DNA from: Streptomyces sp. NRRL B-1140
GTDB taxonomy: Bacteria > Actinomycetota > Actinomycetes > Streptomycetales > Streptomycetaceae
NCBI RefSeq assembly: GCF_001280065.1
Contig: NZ_LGEA01000115.1
Location: forward strand, 4,429-68,428
Direction: 5' to 3'
Length of the DNA stretch: 64,000 nucleotides
Part shown: positions 9,375-18,384 of the stretch, piece after piece
Position numbering within the stretch: position 1 is the first letter of the stretch
How the letters are laid out: each line of letters starts with the position of its first letter
Notes under the pieces: model-generated
The model's database searches: none
What the model was told of the DNA's origin: nothing
The model's input: only the letters and a program-made list of their open reading frames with translations
Translations under genes and position numbers: made by a program

Positions 9375-10100
9375 ATGAGCGTGACGCGTAGGTACCGGGA
9401 AGCCTGGGAGGAGTTCTGGAGCGAGGCGTCCGCCGAGCCCGGGGCGGTGTTCTGGGACGCCGAACCGGTCCTGACGGTGGGCCCGCACCTCGCGCTGTTC
9501 GAACCGTACCTGGCCGATCCCGCGCTGCCGCTGGTGGACCTCGGCTGCGGCAACGGTACGCAGACCCGTTACCTCGCCGACCGCTTCCCGCACGTCCTGG
9601 GCGTCGACCTGTCCGCCGCGGCCCTCGACCACGCCCGGCGGGCCGACCCGGCGGGGCAGGCGGCCTACCGGCAGCTGGACGCCGCCGCGAAGGAGGAGAC
9701 GCAGGCGCTGCACGCGGAGCTCGGCGACACCAACGTCTACCTGCGGGGCGTCCTGCACCAGTGCGAGCCCGACGACCGGCAGTCCCTGGCCGACGGGATC
9801 GCCACGCTGGTCGGCGAGCGCGGCCGCGCCTGTCTGGTGGAGCTGTCCGGCGCCGCCAAGCCGGTGCTGGCGGGCCTGGCGGGCGGTCCCGACGGTCCGC
9901 CGCCCAAGCTCGCGCCGGTGTTCCGGCACGGCATCGCGCCCGCAGAGGTGTCGGACGAGGCCGTGCCCGAGTATCTGCGCTCAGCCGGTCTGACCGTGCT
10001 GGCCAGTGGCCGACTGCCCTTGACGACCACGGAGTACCGCCCCGACGGCACGCGCATCGAGCTGCCGTCCACCTGGCTGGTGGCGGGGCGTACGGCCTGA
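9375..10100 (+). CDS. class I SAM-dependent methyltransferase
   Basis: The 241-residue protein carries the SAM-binding motif I LVDLGCGNGTQTRYLAD at about residues 55-71 followed by motif II GVDLSAAAL, both typical of class I methyltransferases. The opening RRYREAWEEFWSEASAEPGAVFWD is a hallmark of a small actinobacterial group often annotated only as methyltransferase. The acceptor is unknown. It stands alone between the phosphatase and an esterase gene. The ATG at 9375 is preceded by GGGGAGTGGG. Confidence 0.85.
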   Translation: MSVTRRYREAWEEFWSEASAEPGAVFWDAEPVLTVGPHLALFEPYLADPALPLVDLGCGNGTQTRYLADRFPHVLGVDLSAAALDHARRADPAGQAAYRQLDAAAKEETQALHAELGDTNVYLRGVLHQCEPDDRQSLADGIATLVGERGRACLVELSGAAKPVLAGLAGGPDGPPPKLAPVFRHGIAPAEVSDEAVPEYLRSAGLTVLASGRLPLTTTEYRPDGTRIELPSTWLVAGRTA

Positions 10101-10158
10101 GACAGGGGGTCGGGAGAGCCGGGCGCGGCGATGCGGTCTTACGGGTGACGGATTTGTC

Positions 10159-10191
10159 GGTGTACGGTCACCCTGCCCGGGTCCGTACACC
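10159..10191. promoter_or_regulatory. 9-bp inverted repeat upstream of the esterase gene
   Basis: GGTGTACGG at 10159-10167 and CCGTACACC at 10183-10191 form a perfect inverted repeat with a 15-base spacer, so the half-sites are 24 bases apart centre to centre. They lie 26-58 bases upstream of the esterase ATG, in the expected promoter zone. This is the geometry of an operator for a dimeric repressor or activator; no regulator is identifiable from sequence alone. Confidence 0.4.
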
Positions 10192-10216
10192 TGCCTCGTC
10201 CCCACGGAGGACAGTC

Positions 10217-11314
10217 ATGCCGATGCCCTGGTTACGGATGCTCGCCGCCTCAGCGGTGTCGACGGTATTGATCGGCGCGAGTGCCGTCACGACCGTCGCC
10301 GCACCGGACCATCGCGGAGTACGCGACAGCGTGCACACCGCCGGACGCGTCAAAGCCGCCGGGGACCTGCTCCAGTACAGCTGGCCCGGCGTCTACTTCG
10401 AGGGCCGGATCCGGGGCACCGGCGTGGGCGTCGTGCTCGACGACGCAGCCGCCGACTACGACGTCCAGGTCGACGGGGCCACCGTCGCGACCCTCGTCAC
10501 GCCGGGGAGGACCACCCACTGGGTCAGGGGCCTGCGCGACGGCGTGCACACCGTCCGGCTCGTCAAGCGCAACGACACCCCGTGGAGCACCAGCTCCTTC
10601 GGCGGCTTCGTCGCCGCACCCGGCGGCGCCGTCCTGGCCCGGCCGGCCGCACGCAGCCGCCAGATCGAGTTCATCGGCGACTCCCTCACCGTCGGCTACG
10701 GCAACCTCTCCACCTCCCGCGACTGCGACGGCGAGCAGCTCAGGCGCACCACCGACACAGACGTGAGCTACGGCGCCCTCACCGCCCGGGGACTGGGTGC
10801 CGACTACCAGATCAACGCCTACTCGGGCCAGGGAATGGTGCGCAACTACAACGGCGGCTCCCCGGAGGTGAACTACCGCAGCTTCTACGACCGTGCGCTG
10901 CTGAACACGCCCGGCGACGTCTGGCAGAACCCCGGCACCTGGCGGCCACAGCTCGTCGTGGTCCACCTCGGCACGAACGACTTCTCCACTCCGGTCAACC
11001 CGGGCGAGCCGTGGACCGAGGCGAGCCTCGCCGCCGCCTACCGCAGTGCCTACAGCGGCTTCCTCGCGAAACTGCGGCAGCGCTACGGGGCCGCCACCAC
11101 CATCCTGGCCGTGGGTACGGGTCCCTTCGCCGGCCATGTCGAACACGTCGTCCGGGAACGCAACGGCGCGGGCGACCGCCGGGTCCACTCCTGGCCGCTC
11201 GACACCACCGGCCTGGACTACGCCGGCTGCCACTGGCACTACTCGGCCCGCGACCACCGGCTCCTGGCCGATCGCCTCACCGCGTTCCTCGCCCACCTGC
11301 CGATCCGCTGGTGA
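10217..11314 (+). CDS. secreted SGNH/GDSL esterase, carbohydrate esterase family 2-like
   Basis: The 365-residue product has a signal peptide (residues 1 to about 29, cleavage near VAA-PD), an N-terminal beta-sandwich of about 110 residues, then an SGNH hydrolase domain with FIGDSLTVGYGN (nucleophile Ser156), HLGTNDF for block III, and the terminal CHWHYSARDH region supplying Asp/His. This two-domain layout is that of CE2 esterases, which remove acetyl groups from plant polysaccharides. Codon 6 (10232-10234) is the rare TTA, so translation should depend on the bldA tRNA and be tied to development. ATG 10217 follows GGAGGACAG. Confidence 0.88.
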   Translation: MPMPWLRMLAASAVSTVLIGASAVTTVAAPDHRGVRDSVHTAGRVKAAGDLLQYSWPGVYFEGRIRGTGVGVVLDDAAADYDVQVDGATVATLVTPGRTTHWVRGLRDGVHTVRLVKRNDTPWSTSSFGGFVAAPGGAVLARPAARSRQIEFIGDSLTVGYGNLSTSRDCDGEQLRRTTDTDVSYGALTARGLGADYQINAYSGQGMVRNYNGGSPEVNYRSFYDRALLNTPGDVWQNPGTWRPQLVVVHLGTNDFSTPVNPGEPWTEASLAAAYRSAYSGFLAKLRQRYGAATTILAVGTGPFAGHVEHVVRERNGAGDRRVHSWPLDTTGLDYAGCHWHYSARDHRLLADRLTAFLAHLPIRW

Positions 11315-11388
11315 CCGGTTCGTAGCCCGCTCCGCCCGTAGCGCGTAACGTGACGAACCATGAACATCTCCGCCCCGGACGGCTCGTC

Positions 11389-12222
11389 ATGAGAATCCTC
11401 ATCAGCGCCGACATGGAAGGCGCCACCGGCGTCACCTGGCCCGACGACGTGGTGCCGGGTGCCTCCCAGTGGGAGCGCTGCCGCTCCCTGTTCACCTCCG
11501 ACGTCAACGCCGCCGTTCTGGGATTCCACGACGGCGGCGCCGACGAGGTGATCATCAACGAGGCGCACTGGTCGATGCGCAACCTGCTGCTGGAGCAGCT
11601 CGACGACCGGGCGCAGCTGCTCACCGGCCGGCACAAGACCCTGTCCATGGTGGAGGGCGTGCAGCACGGCGACGTCGACGGCATCGCGTTCGTCGGCTAC
11701 CACGCGGGCGCCGGCATGGAGGGCGTCCTCGCGCACACCTACCTCGCCAACTCCATCACGGGCGTGTGGCTGAACGACGCTCGGGCGAGCGAGGGGCTGC
11801 TCAACGCCCATGTCGTCGCGGAGTACGGCGTGCCGGTCGTGCTGGTCACGGGGGACGACGTCGCCTGCGAGGACGCGCTCGGGTACGCGCCCGAGGCGCT
11901 GAAGGTCGCGGTCAAGGACCACGTGTCGCGGTACGCGGCGGTGTGCCGGACGCCCGCGAGGACGGCGGCGGACATCCGGGCCGCCGCCAAGGAGGCCGCC
12001 ACGCTGGCGGTGCGTCACGAACCCGTGCGGGGCGGCCCGTTCACCGTGGCCGTGGAGTTCGACGCCGAGCACCTGGCGATGGCCGCCACCGTCGTCCCGG
12101 GTGTGGAACGGATCGGGGAGCGCAAGGTGGCGTACACGAGCGGGACCATGTACGAGGGCATCCGCGCCTTCAAGGCGGTCACCACGATCGTCTCGGCCGC
12201 GGTGGAGGAGCAGTATGGCTGA
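11389..12222 (+). CDS. M55 family D-aminopeptidase (DppA-like)
   Basis: The 277-residue protein begins MRILISADMEGATGV, the signature of M55 zinc peptidases. The DppA metal and catalytic positions are visible: Asp8 and Glu10 in SADMEG, His60 in NEAHWSMRNL, His105 in GYHAGAG, His116 in LAHTY and Glu135 in ASEG. DppA removes N-terminal D-alanine from short peptides, typically those released from peptidoglycan. The start at 11389 is set by homology because the ribosome site is weak; an upstream in-frame ATG at 11350 gives no family sequence. It heads a four-peptidase run and overlaps the next gene by 8 bases. Confidence 0.92.
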   Translation: MRILISADMEGATGVTWPDDVVPGASQWERCRSLFTSDVNAAVLGFHDGGADEVIINEAHWSMRNLLLEQLDDRAQLLTGRHKTLSMVEGVQHGDVDGIAFVGYHAGAGMEGVLAHTYLANSITGVWLNDARASEGLLNAHVVAEYGVPVVLVTGDDVACEDALGYAPEALKVAVKDHVSRYAAVCRTPARTAADIRAAAKEAATLAVRHEPVRGGPFTVAVEFDAEHLAMAATVVPGVERIGERKVAYTSGTMYEGIRAFKAVTTIVSAAVEEQYG

Positions 12223-13528
12223 GCAGGTGGACGAGCAGGCGCTGGACGAGGTCGTGACGTACACGTCCGACCTCATCCGGATCGACACCACCAACCGGGG
12301 CGGGGGCGACTGCCGGGAGCGGCCCGCCGCCGAGTACGCCGCCGCCCGGCTCGCCGACGCCGGGATCGAACCGACCCTGCTGGAGCGCACCGAGGGGCGG
12401 ACCAACGTCGTCGCCCGCATCGAGGGCACCGACCCCTCGGCCGGTGCCCTGCTGCTCCACGGCCATCTGGACGTCGTGCCCGCGGCGGCCGCCGACTGGA
12501 GCGTGCACCCCTTCTCCGGGGAGATCCGCGACGGGGTCGTCTGGGGACGCGGCGCCGTCGACATGAAGAACATGGACGCGATGATCCTTGCCGTCGTGCG
12601 CGGCTGGGCACGGCAGGGTTTCCGGCCCCGCCGGGACGTCGTCGTCGCTTTCACGGCCGACGAGGAGGCCAGCGCCGAGGACGGCTCCGGATTCCTCGCC
12701 GACGAGCACCCCGCGCTGTTCGAGGGCTGTACCGAGGGCATCAGCGAGTCGGGCGCCTTCACCTTCCACGACGGAAACGGACGGCAGATCTACCCGATCG
12801 CGGCCGGGGAACGCGGCACGGCCTGGCTGAAGCTCACCGCCCGCGGGCGCGCCGGGCACGGCTCCAAGGTCAACCGGGACAACGCCGTGACGCGCCTCGC
12901 GGGCGCGATCGCCCGGATCGGCGCGCACGAGTGGCCGCTCAGGCTGACCCCGACGGTACGAGCCGCCCTCACCGAACTCGCCGCGCTCTACGGCATCGAG
13001 ACCGACCTCACCGATGTGGACGCGCTGCTGGAGAAGCTCGGACCGGCCGCCGCGCTCGTCGAGCCGACCCTGCGCAACAGCGCCAACCCGACCATGCTGG
13101 ACGCCGGTTACAAGGTCAACGTCATCCCCGGCGAGGCCGTGGCCCACGTGGACGGCCGGTACCTGCCCGGAGGCGAGGAGGAGTTCCGCACCACCCTCGA
13201 CCGGCTCACCGGGCCGGACGTGGACTGGGAGTTCCACCACCGCGAGGTCGCCCTCGAAGCACCGGTGGACTCGGCGACGTACGCGGGCATGCGCGCCGCC
13301 GTCGAGGAGTTCGCGCCCGAGGGCCACGTCGTGCCGTTCTGCATGTCCGGCGGCACCGACGCCAAGCAGTTCTCCCGCCTCGGTATCACCGGCTACGGCT
13401 TCACCCCGCTGAAGCTGCCGGACGGCTACGACTACGCGGCGATGTTCCACGGGGTCGACGAGCGGGTACCGGTCGAGGCGCTGCACTTCGGTGTCCGCGT
13501 ACTCGACCGGTTCCTGCGGACGGCCTAG
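12215..13528 (+). CDS. M20/M25/M40 family metallo-peptidase
   Basis: The 437-residue protein shows the M20 co-catalytic zinc sites in order: LHGHLDVVPA (His84, Asp86), GRGAVDMKNMDA (Asp116), and FTADEEAS (catalytic Glu150 and ligand Glu151). The central dimerisation domain follows (RGRAGHGSK), then a late histidine in AMFHGVDERVP. Family members hydrolyse dipeptides or N-acyl amino acids in the cytosol. Its ATG overlaps the end of the M55 gene by 8 bases, so the two are translationally coupled and likely act on the same pool of peptides. Confidence 0.92.
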   Translation: MAEQVDEQALDEVVTYTSDLIRIDTTNRGGGDCRERPAAEYAAARLADAGIEPTLLERTEGRTNVVARIEGTDPSAGALLLHGHLDVVPAAAADWSVHPFSGEIRDGVVWGRGAVDMKNMDAMILAVVRGWARQGFRPRRDVVVAFTADEEASAEDGSGFLADEHPALFEGCTEGISESGAFTFHDGNGRQIYPIAAGERGTAWLKLTARGRAGHGSKVNRDNAVTRLAGAIARIGAHEWPLRLTPTVRAALTELAALYGIETDLTDVDALLEKLGPAAALVEPTLRNSANPTMLDAGYKVNVIPGEAVAHVDGRYLPGGEEEFRTTLDRLTGPDVDWEFHHREVALEAPVDSATYAGMRAAVEEFAPEGHVVPFCMSGGTDAKQFSRLGITGYGFTPLKLPDGYDYAAMFHGVDERVPVEALHFGVRVLDRFLRTA

Positions 13529-13544
13529 GAGAGCGGGGGAGACG

Positions 13545-15497
13545 GTGCGGACGCTGGCCTACGGGGCGTGGCCCTCGCCCATCGACGCGGCCATGACCGC
13601 CGCGCACGACGGGCACCCGGAGTACGTGGGCTTCGTCGGCGACGAGGTGTGGTGGACCGAGCCGCGCCCCGCCGAGGGCGGCCGGCGCACCCTGGTGCGG
13701 CGGCACGCCGACGGCCGCGAGGAGTCGCTGCTGCCCGCGCCCTGGAACGTGCGCAGCCGGGTCATCGAGTACGGCGGCCACCCCTGGGCCGCGCTCGAGG
13801 GTGACGCCGGGCCGCTGGTGGTGTTCGTGAACTTCGCGGACCAGCGGCTGTACCGCTGCGCGCCGGGCGGTGAACCCCGCCCCCTCACCCCTGTGTCCCC
13901 GGTGGGCGGGGGACTGCGCTGGGCCGAGCCGCTGCCGCTGCCCGAACGGGGTGAGGTGTGGTGCGTGCTGGAGGAGTTCACCGGCGACGGGCCCAGCGAC
14001 GTGCGCCGCGTCCTGGCCGCCGTCCCGCTGGACGGATCCGCCGCCGAGGACCGGGGCGCCGTACGCGAACTCACCGACGGCCGGCACCGGTTCGTGACCG
14101 GGCCGAAGCTCTCGCCCGACGGGCTCCGTGCCGCCTGGCTCGCCTGGGACCATCCGCGCATGCCGTGGGACGGCACCGAACTGCTCCTCGCCGATGTCGC
14201 ACCCGACGGCACCCTCAGCGGCGCCCGGGCCGTGGCCGGCGGGCCCGGTGAGTCGATCGCCCAGGCCGACTGGACCCGCGACGGCCGCCTGCTGCACGCG
14301 AGCGACCGCACCGGCTGGTGGAACCTCTACCTCGACGGGCAGCCGCTGTGCCCGCGCGAGGAGGAGTTCGGCGGTGCGCTGTGGAAGCTGGGTTCGAGAT
14401 GGTTCACCCCGATGGAGAGCGGTCTGATCGCCGTCGTGCACGGCCGGGGCGCCACCGCCCTCGGCGTACTGGACCCCGAGACCGGCGAGGTCGTCGACGC
14501 CGCCGGACCCTGGACCGAGTTCGCCCCCACCCTCGCCGCCCACGGCGAACGGGTCGTCGCCGTCGGCGCCAGCCCGCGCAGCGCCTACGAGGTCGTCGAG
14601 CTGGACGCCCGCACCGGCCGGGCCCGGGTCGTCGGAGCCGAGCACGACGACGCCGTCGATCCCGCGTACTACCCCGAGCCGCAGATCCGCACCTTCACCG
14701 GCCCGGACGGGCGCGACATCCACGCGCACATCTACCCGCCGCACCACCCCGGCTGCGTCGCGCCCGGTGACGAACTGCCGCCCTACGTCGTCTGGGCGCA
14801 CGGCGGGCCCACCGGCCGGGCGCCGCTCGTGCTCGACCTGGAGATCGCCTACTTCACCTCGCGCGGCATCGGCGTCGCCGAGGTGAACTACGGCGGCTCC
14901 ACCGGATACGGCCGCCCCTACCGGGAGCGGCTGCGCGAGCAGTGGGGCGTGGTGGACGTCGAGGACTGCGCCGCGGTCGCCCTGGCCCTCGCCGGCGAGG
15001 GCACCGCCGACCGGGCCCGGCTCGCCGTGCGGGGCGGCAGCGCGGGCGGCTGGACCGCGGCCGCCTCGCTCACCACCACCGGCGTCTACGCCTGCGGCAC
15101 CATCAAGTACCCCATCCTGGATCTGGCCGGCTGGGGGACGGGGGAGACCCACGATTTCGAGTCGCGGTACCTGGAGAGCCTGATCGGGCCGCTCGCCGAC
15201 GTCCCCGCCCGGTACGCGGAGCGCTCGCCCGCCGCCCACGCCGACCGTCTCACCGTGCCGTTCCTGCTGCTCCAGGGTCTGGACGACGTGATCTGCCCGC
15301 CCGTGCAGTGCGAGCGGTTCCTGGCCCGGCTGACGGGCCGGAGGGTGCCGCACGCCTACCTCACCTTCGCGGGGGAGGGGCACGGATTCCGCAGGGCGGA
15401 GACCATGGTGCGCGCACTGGAGGCCGAACTCTCCCTCTACGCCCAGGTGTTCCGCCTGGACCCGCCCGGAGTCCCGACCCTGGAGCTCGCCGAGTGA
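13545..15497 (+). CDS. S9 family prolyl oligopeptidase / dipeptidyl peptidase
   Basis: The 650-residue product has an N-terminal beta-propeller region and a C-terminal alpha/beta hydrolase domain with nucleophile elbow GGSAGGW (Ser499), then LLLQGLDDVICPP for the acid and GEGHGFR for the histidine. S9 enzymes cleave oligopeptides, often after proline or alanine. No signal peptide is visible, so it acts in the cytosol. The GTG at 13545 follows GGAGAGCGGGGGA and lies 16 bases after the M20 stop. It overlaps the next gene by a GTGA, completing a coupled peptidase series. Confidence 0.93.
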   Translation: MRTLAYGAWPSPIDAAMTAAHDGHPEYVGFVGDEVWWTEPRPAEGGRRTLVRRHADGREESLLPAPWNVRSRVIEYGGHPWAALEGDAGPLVVFVNFADQRLYRCAPGGEPRPLTPVSPVGGGLRWAEPLPLPERGEVWCVLEEFTGDGPSDVRRVLAAVPLDGSAAEDRGAVRELTDGRHRFVTGPKLSPDGLRAAWLAWDHPRMPWDGTELLLADVAPDGTLSGARAVAGGPGESIAQADWTRDGRLLHASDRTGWWNLYLDGQPLCPREEEFGGALWKLGSRWFTPMESGLIAVVHGRGATALGVLDPETGEVVDAAGPWTEFAPTLAAHGERVVAVGASPRSAYEVVELDARTGRARVVGAEHDDAVDPAYYPEPQIRTFTGPDGRDIHAHIYPPHHPGCVAPGDELPPYVVWAHGGPTGRAPLVLDLEIAYFTSRGIGVAEVNYGGSTGYGRPYRERLREQWGVVDVEDCAAVALALAGEGTADRARLAVRGGSAGGWTAAASLTTTGVYACGTIKYPILDLAGWGTGETHDFESRYLESLIGPLADVPARYAERSPAAHADRLTVPFLLLQGLDDVICPPVQCERFLARLTGRRVPHAYLTFAGEGHGFRRAETMVRALEAELSLYAQVFRLDPPGVPTLELAE

Positions 15498-16426
15498 ACC
15501 CCCTGGTACGACCGCCCCGGCTCGCCCCCGGCGCCCGCGTCGCCGTCGTCGCGCCGAGCGGGCCCGTGCCCGAGGAGCGGCTCCAGGCCGGACTCGACAT
15601 CCTGCGCGCCTGGGACCTCGACCCCGTGGTGGCACCCCACGCGCTCGCCCGGCACGCAGCGCTGGGCTACCTGGCCGGCACGGACGAGCAGCGTGCCGCC
15701 GACCTCCAGGACGCGTGGTGCGATCCGTCCGTGGCGGCCGTGCTGTGTGCCCGCGGCGGATACGGGGCGCAGCGCATGGTCGACCTGCTCGACTGGGAGG
15801 CGATGCGGGCGGCGGGCCCGAAGGTGTTCGCCGGGTTCAGTGACATCACCGTCCTGCACCAGGCGTTCGCCACCCGTCTGGGCCTGGCCACCCTGTACGG
15901 GCCCGCTGCCGCCGGCGTCGACTTCCTCAAGAGCGCCCGGGCCCAGGATCATCTGCGGGCCACCCTCTTCGAGCCGGAGGCCGTGCAGGTCATCACGGCC
16001 GTCCCCCCGGGCGGCACCGCACTCGTACCGGGCCGCGCCCGGGGCGTCACGCTCGGCGGCTGCCTCAGTCTGCTCGCGAGCGACCTCGGCACCCCCCACG
16101 CCCACCCCGGGGCACGGGGCGGGCTGCTGCTGATGGAGGACGTCGGCGAGAGCCCGTACCGCCTGGACCGCTACCTGACCCAACTCCTGCGCACCGGCTG
16201 GCTCGACGGCGTCGCCGGCATCGTCCTCGGTTCCTGGGCGGGATGCGGACCGTACGGGGAACTGCGCGCGGTCCTCGCCGACCGGCTCGGCGGTCTGGGT
16301 GTCCCGGTCCTGGAGGAGTTCGGGTTCGGGCACGGCGTGGGCGCGCTGACCATGCCCCTCGGGGTGAGGGCCGAACTGGACGCCACGTCGGGCACGTTGA
16401 CGCTTCAGGAACCGGCCTGCAGCTGA
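15494..16426 (+). CDS. S66 family LD-carboxypeptidase
   Basis: The 310-residue product belongs to the S66 serine peptidases (LdcA/MccF). It opens LAPGARVAVVAPSGPVP, has CARGGYGAQRMVDLLDW, and the nucleophile motif GFSDIT (Ser116). Near the C-terminus are LMEDVGESPYRLDRYLTQL (catalytic Glu) and the late histidine in FGFGHG. LdcA releases the terminal D-alanine of tetrapeptides during murein recycling, and MccF relatives cleave peptide-nucleotide antibiotics. GTG 15494 overlaps the TGA of the S9 gene. With a D-aminopeptidase at the operon head, wall-peptide recycling is the simplest reading. Confidence 0.93.
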   Translation: MNPLVRPPRLAPGARVAVVAPSGPVPEERLQAGLDILRAWDLDPVVAPHALARHAALGYLAGTDEQRAADLQDAWCDPSVAAVLCARGGYGAQRMVDLLDWEAMRAAGPKVFAGFSDITVLHQAFATRLGLATLYGPAAAGVDFLKSARAQDHLRATLFEPEAVQVITAVPPGGTALVPGRARGVTLGGCLSLLASDLGTPHAHPGARGGLLLMEDVGESPYRLDRYLTQLLRTGWLDGVAGIVLGSWAGCGPYGELRAVLADRLGGLGVPVLEEFGFGHGVGALTMPLGVRAELDATSGTLTLQEPACS

Positions 16427-16446
16427 GGGCAAGCGCTCCTGAAATA

Positions 16447-16478
16447 CCGTCAAGAACCCTCGTTTCGGTGATTGACGG
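16447..16478. promoter_or_regulatory. stem-loop after the peptidase operon
   Basis: CCGTCAA (16447-16453) and TTGACGG (16472-16478) are perfect inverted arms around an 18-base centre that can extend the pairing with ACC/GGT. It starts 20 bases after the S66 stop codon, so it may be a terminator for the peptidase run. No T-run follows. It also lies upstream of the next gene and could be part of its promoter. Confidence 0.35.
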
Positions 16479-16482
16479 CTCC

Positions 16483-16494
16483 TGACACGTGTCA
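16483..16494. promoter_or_regulatory. 12-bp perfect palindrome TGACACGTGTCA
   Basis: This perfect palindrome, centred on CACGTG, lies 65 bases upstream of the secreted hydrolase start at 16559. Its length and position fit a dimeric operator. No regulator is encoded next to it. Confidence 0.4.
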
Positions 16495-16558
16495 CACCAT
16501 GACACTCGGCCGGTACCTACTGGTCGGTATCCGGGTTGCCCTCACCGTGGAGGTCCGA

Positions 16559-18340
16559 GTGTTCCGACGCGTGCCCAGAACCCGCGCACCCCTCGCTCTC
16601 GCTCTGGGCGCCGCCCTGGCCGTGCCCCTCGCCCTCACCCCGCCGTCGGCCGCGGCCGACGCCTACACCGTCACGCCGCTGAACTTCACCGTGCGGGCGG
16701 GCGGCCGCGCCTGCACAATCGACGCCGACCTGTACCGTCCCGCCGGCGTGGACCGCGACCACCCGGCGCCCGCCGTGCTCGGCACGAACGGCTTCGGCGG
16801 CAGCAAGACGGACGGCTCGACGGACGCCGTCGGCAAGGCATTCGCCCGGCGCGGCTACGTCTCGCTCGTCTACTCCGGGCTCGGCTTCGGCCGCAGCGGG
16901 TGCCTCATCTCCCTCGACGACCCGGACATCGACGGCGCCGCCGCCTCGCGCCTGGTCGACTTCCTGGGCGGCACCCGCGCCGCCGACGACGGCACCACCG
17001 CCGACTTCGTCACCCGTGACGCACCCGGCGACCCACGCGTCGGCATGATCGGCGGCTCCTACGGCGGCGCCCTCCAGCTCGCGACGGCCGCCGTCGACCA
17101 CCGCCTCGACGCGCTCGTCCCGATGATCACCTGGAACGACCTGGCGTACGCACTCGCCCCCAACAACGCCGTCGGCGGCCGGGACGTGCCCGGGGCCTTC
17201 AAGTGGCAGTGGACGAACGGCTTCTACCTCATCGGCGAGGGCCAGCCGCTGCTCCAGCCCGCTCTCGATCCCTCCCGCATCAACTCCCTGGCCTGCCTGC
17301 ACTTCGTCACCGAGGCCTGCCGGACCGTCCACACACTCAACACCGGGCGCTACCCGGCCGGCCGGACCGCCGAGCTGCTCGCCTACGCGCGCCGCGTCTC
17401 CCCCGTGTCCTACCTCGACCGCGTCGACACGCCGACCCTGCTGGTCCAGGGGCAGGCCGACACCCTGTTCAACCTCAACGAGGCGACGGCGACGTACCGG
17501 ACGCTGAAGGCCCGGGGCACACCCGTCAAGATGATCTGGCAGTCCTGGGGGCACAGCAGCGGTCGCAGCGGCCCGGACGCCGGAGAGCTCGACCTGACCA
17601 AGGGCAACCTGGAGACCAGCTACGTCGGCCGGCGCGTCCTCGCCTGGTTCGAGCGGCACCTGCGCAACCGCCCCGACGCCGACACGGGGCCGGCGTTCGC
17701 CTACCGCCGCGACTGGATCACCGACCCGGACCGCGCCTACGCCACGGCCGAGCACCTCCCGCCCCTCAGCAGCACGCTGTACCTCTCCGGCGACGGCAAG
17801 CTCGTCGACGAGCGCGGCAAGGTGGCCGGTGGCAGCCGCGGCTACACCAACCGGCTGATCCCCACCAGCCATTCGGACAGCTCGATCGCCGCGATCATCG
17901 GGTTGCCGGACGCACCGCCGAGCGACGCCGAAGGCACCTACCTCGGCTGGACGAGCGCGCCGCTGGAACGCCCCCTCGACGTCGTCGGCGCACCCCGGGC
18001 CACCCTCGAGGTCGTCTCCCCGAAGGCCGAGCGCACCCAGAACAGCTCCGACGCGGCCGACAAGCTCGTCCTGTTCGCCAAGCTCTACGACGTCGCCCCC
18101 GACGGCACCCAGACCCTGGTGCGCCGTCTGGTCTCACCCGTGCGCGTCCCGGACGTCACCCGGAGCTTCACCGTCACCCTGCCCGGCATCGTGCACCGGT
18201 ACGACAGAGGGCACCGGCTGCGGTTCGTGATCGCCGCGAGCGACGACGCGTACTTCGGCAACCGGGGCGTCAAGCCGGTGACCGTGGTCAGCGGGCCGCG
18301 CGGCACCGGGGTGCTGCGGCTTCCGGTCGCCGGCTCCTGA
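16559..18340 (+). CDS. secreted CocE/NonD-type X-Pro dipeptidyl-peptidase-like hydrolase
   Basis: The 593-residue product starts with a signal peptide (VFRRVPRTRAPLALALGAA..., cleavage near AAA-DA, residue about 35). The alpha/beta hydrolase domain has the nucleophile motif GGSYGGALQ (Ser167), an acid loop at LLVQGQADTLFNLNE, and WQSWGHSSG as the likely histidine. The last about 190 residues form a C-terminal jelly-roll (LERPLDVVGAPRATLEVV) as in CocE and X-Pro dipeptidyl peptidases (S15). It therefore probably cleaves esters or proline peptides outside the cell. GTG 16559 follows GGAGG at ideal spacing; an upstream ATG at 16472 would bury the signal peptide. Confidence 0.85.
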   Translation: MFRRVPRTRAPLALALGAALAVPLALTPPSAAADAYTVTPLNFTVRAGGRACTIDADLYRPAGVDRDHPAPAVLGTNGFGGSKTDGSTDAVGKAFARRGYVSLVYSGLGFGRSGCLISLDDPDIDGAAASRLVDFLGGTRAADDGTTADFVTRDAPGDPRVGMIGGSYGGALQLATAAVDHRLDALVPMITWNDLAYALAPNNAVGGRDVPGAFKWQWTNGFYLIGEGQPLLQPALDPSRINSLACLHFVTEACRTVHTLNTGRYPAGRTAELLAYARRVSPVSYLDRVDTPTLLVQGQADTLFNLNEATATYRTLKARGTPVKMIWQSWGHSSGRSGPDAGELDLTKGNLETSYVGRRVLAWFERHLRNRPDADTGPAFAYRRDWITDPDRAYATAEHLPPLSSTLYLSGDGKLVDERGKVAGGSRGYTNRLIPTSHSDSSIAAIIGLPDAPPSDAEGTYLGWTSAPLERPLDVVGAPRATLEVVSPKAERTQNSSDAADKLVLFAKLYDVAPDGTQTLVRRLVSPVRVPDVTRSFTVTLPGIVHRYDRGHRLRFVIAASDDAYFGNRGVKPVTVVSGPRGTGVLRLPVAGS

Positions 18341-18384
18341 CGCTCCGACTGGGGACACCCGGGCAGCGCGGTTACTGTGGCGGG

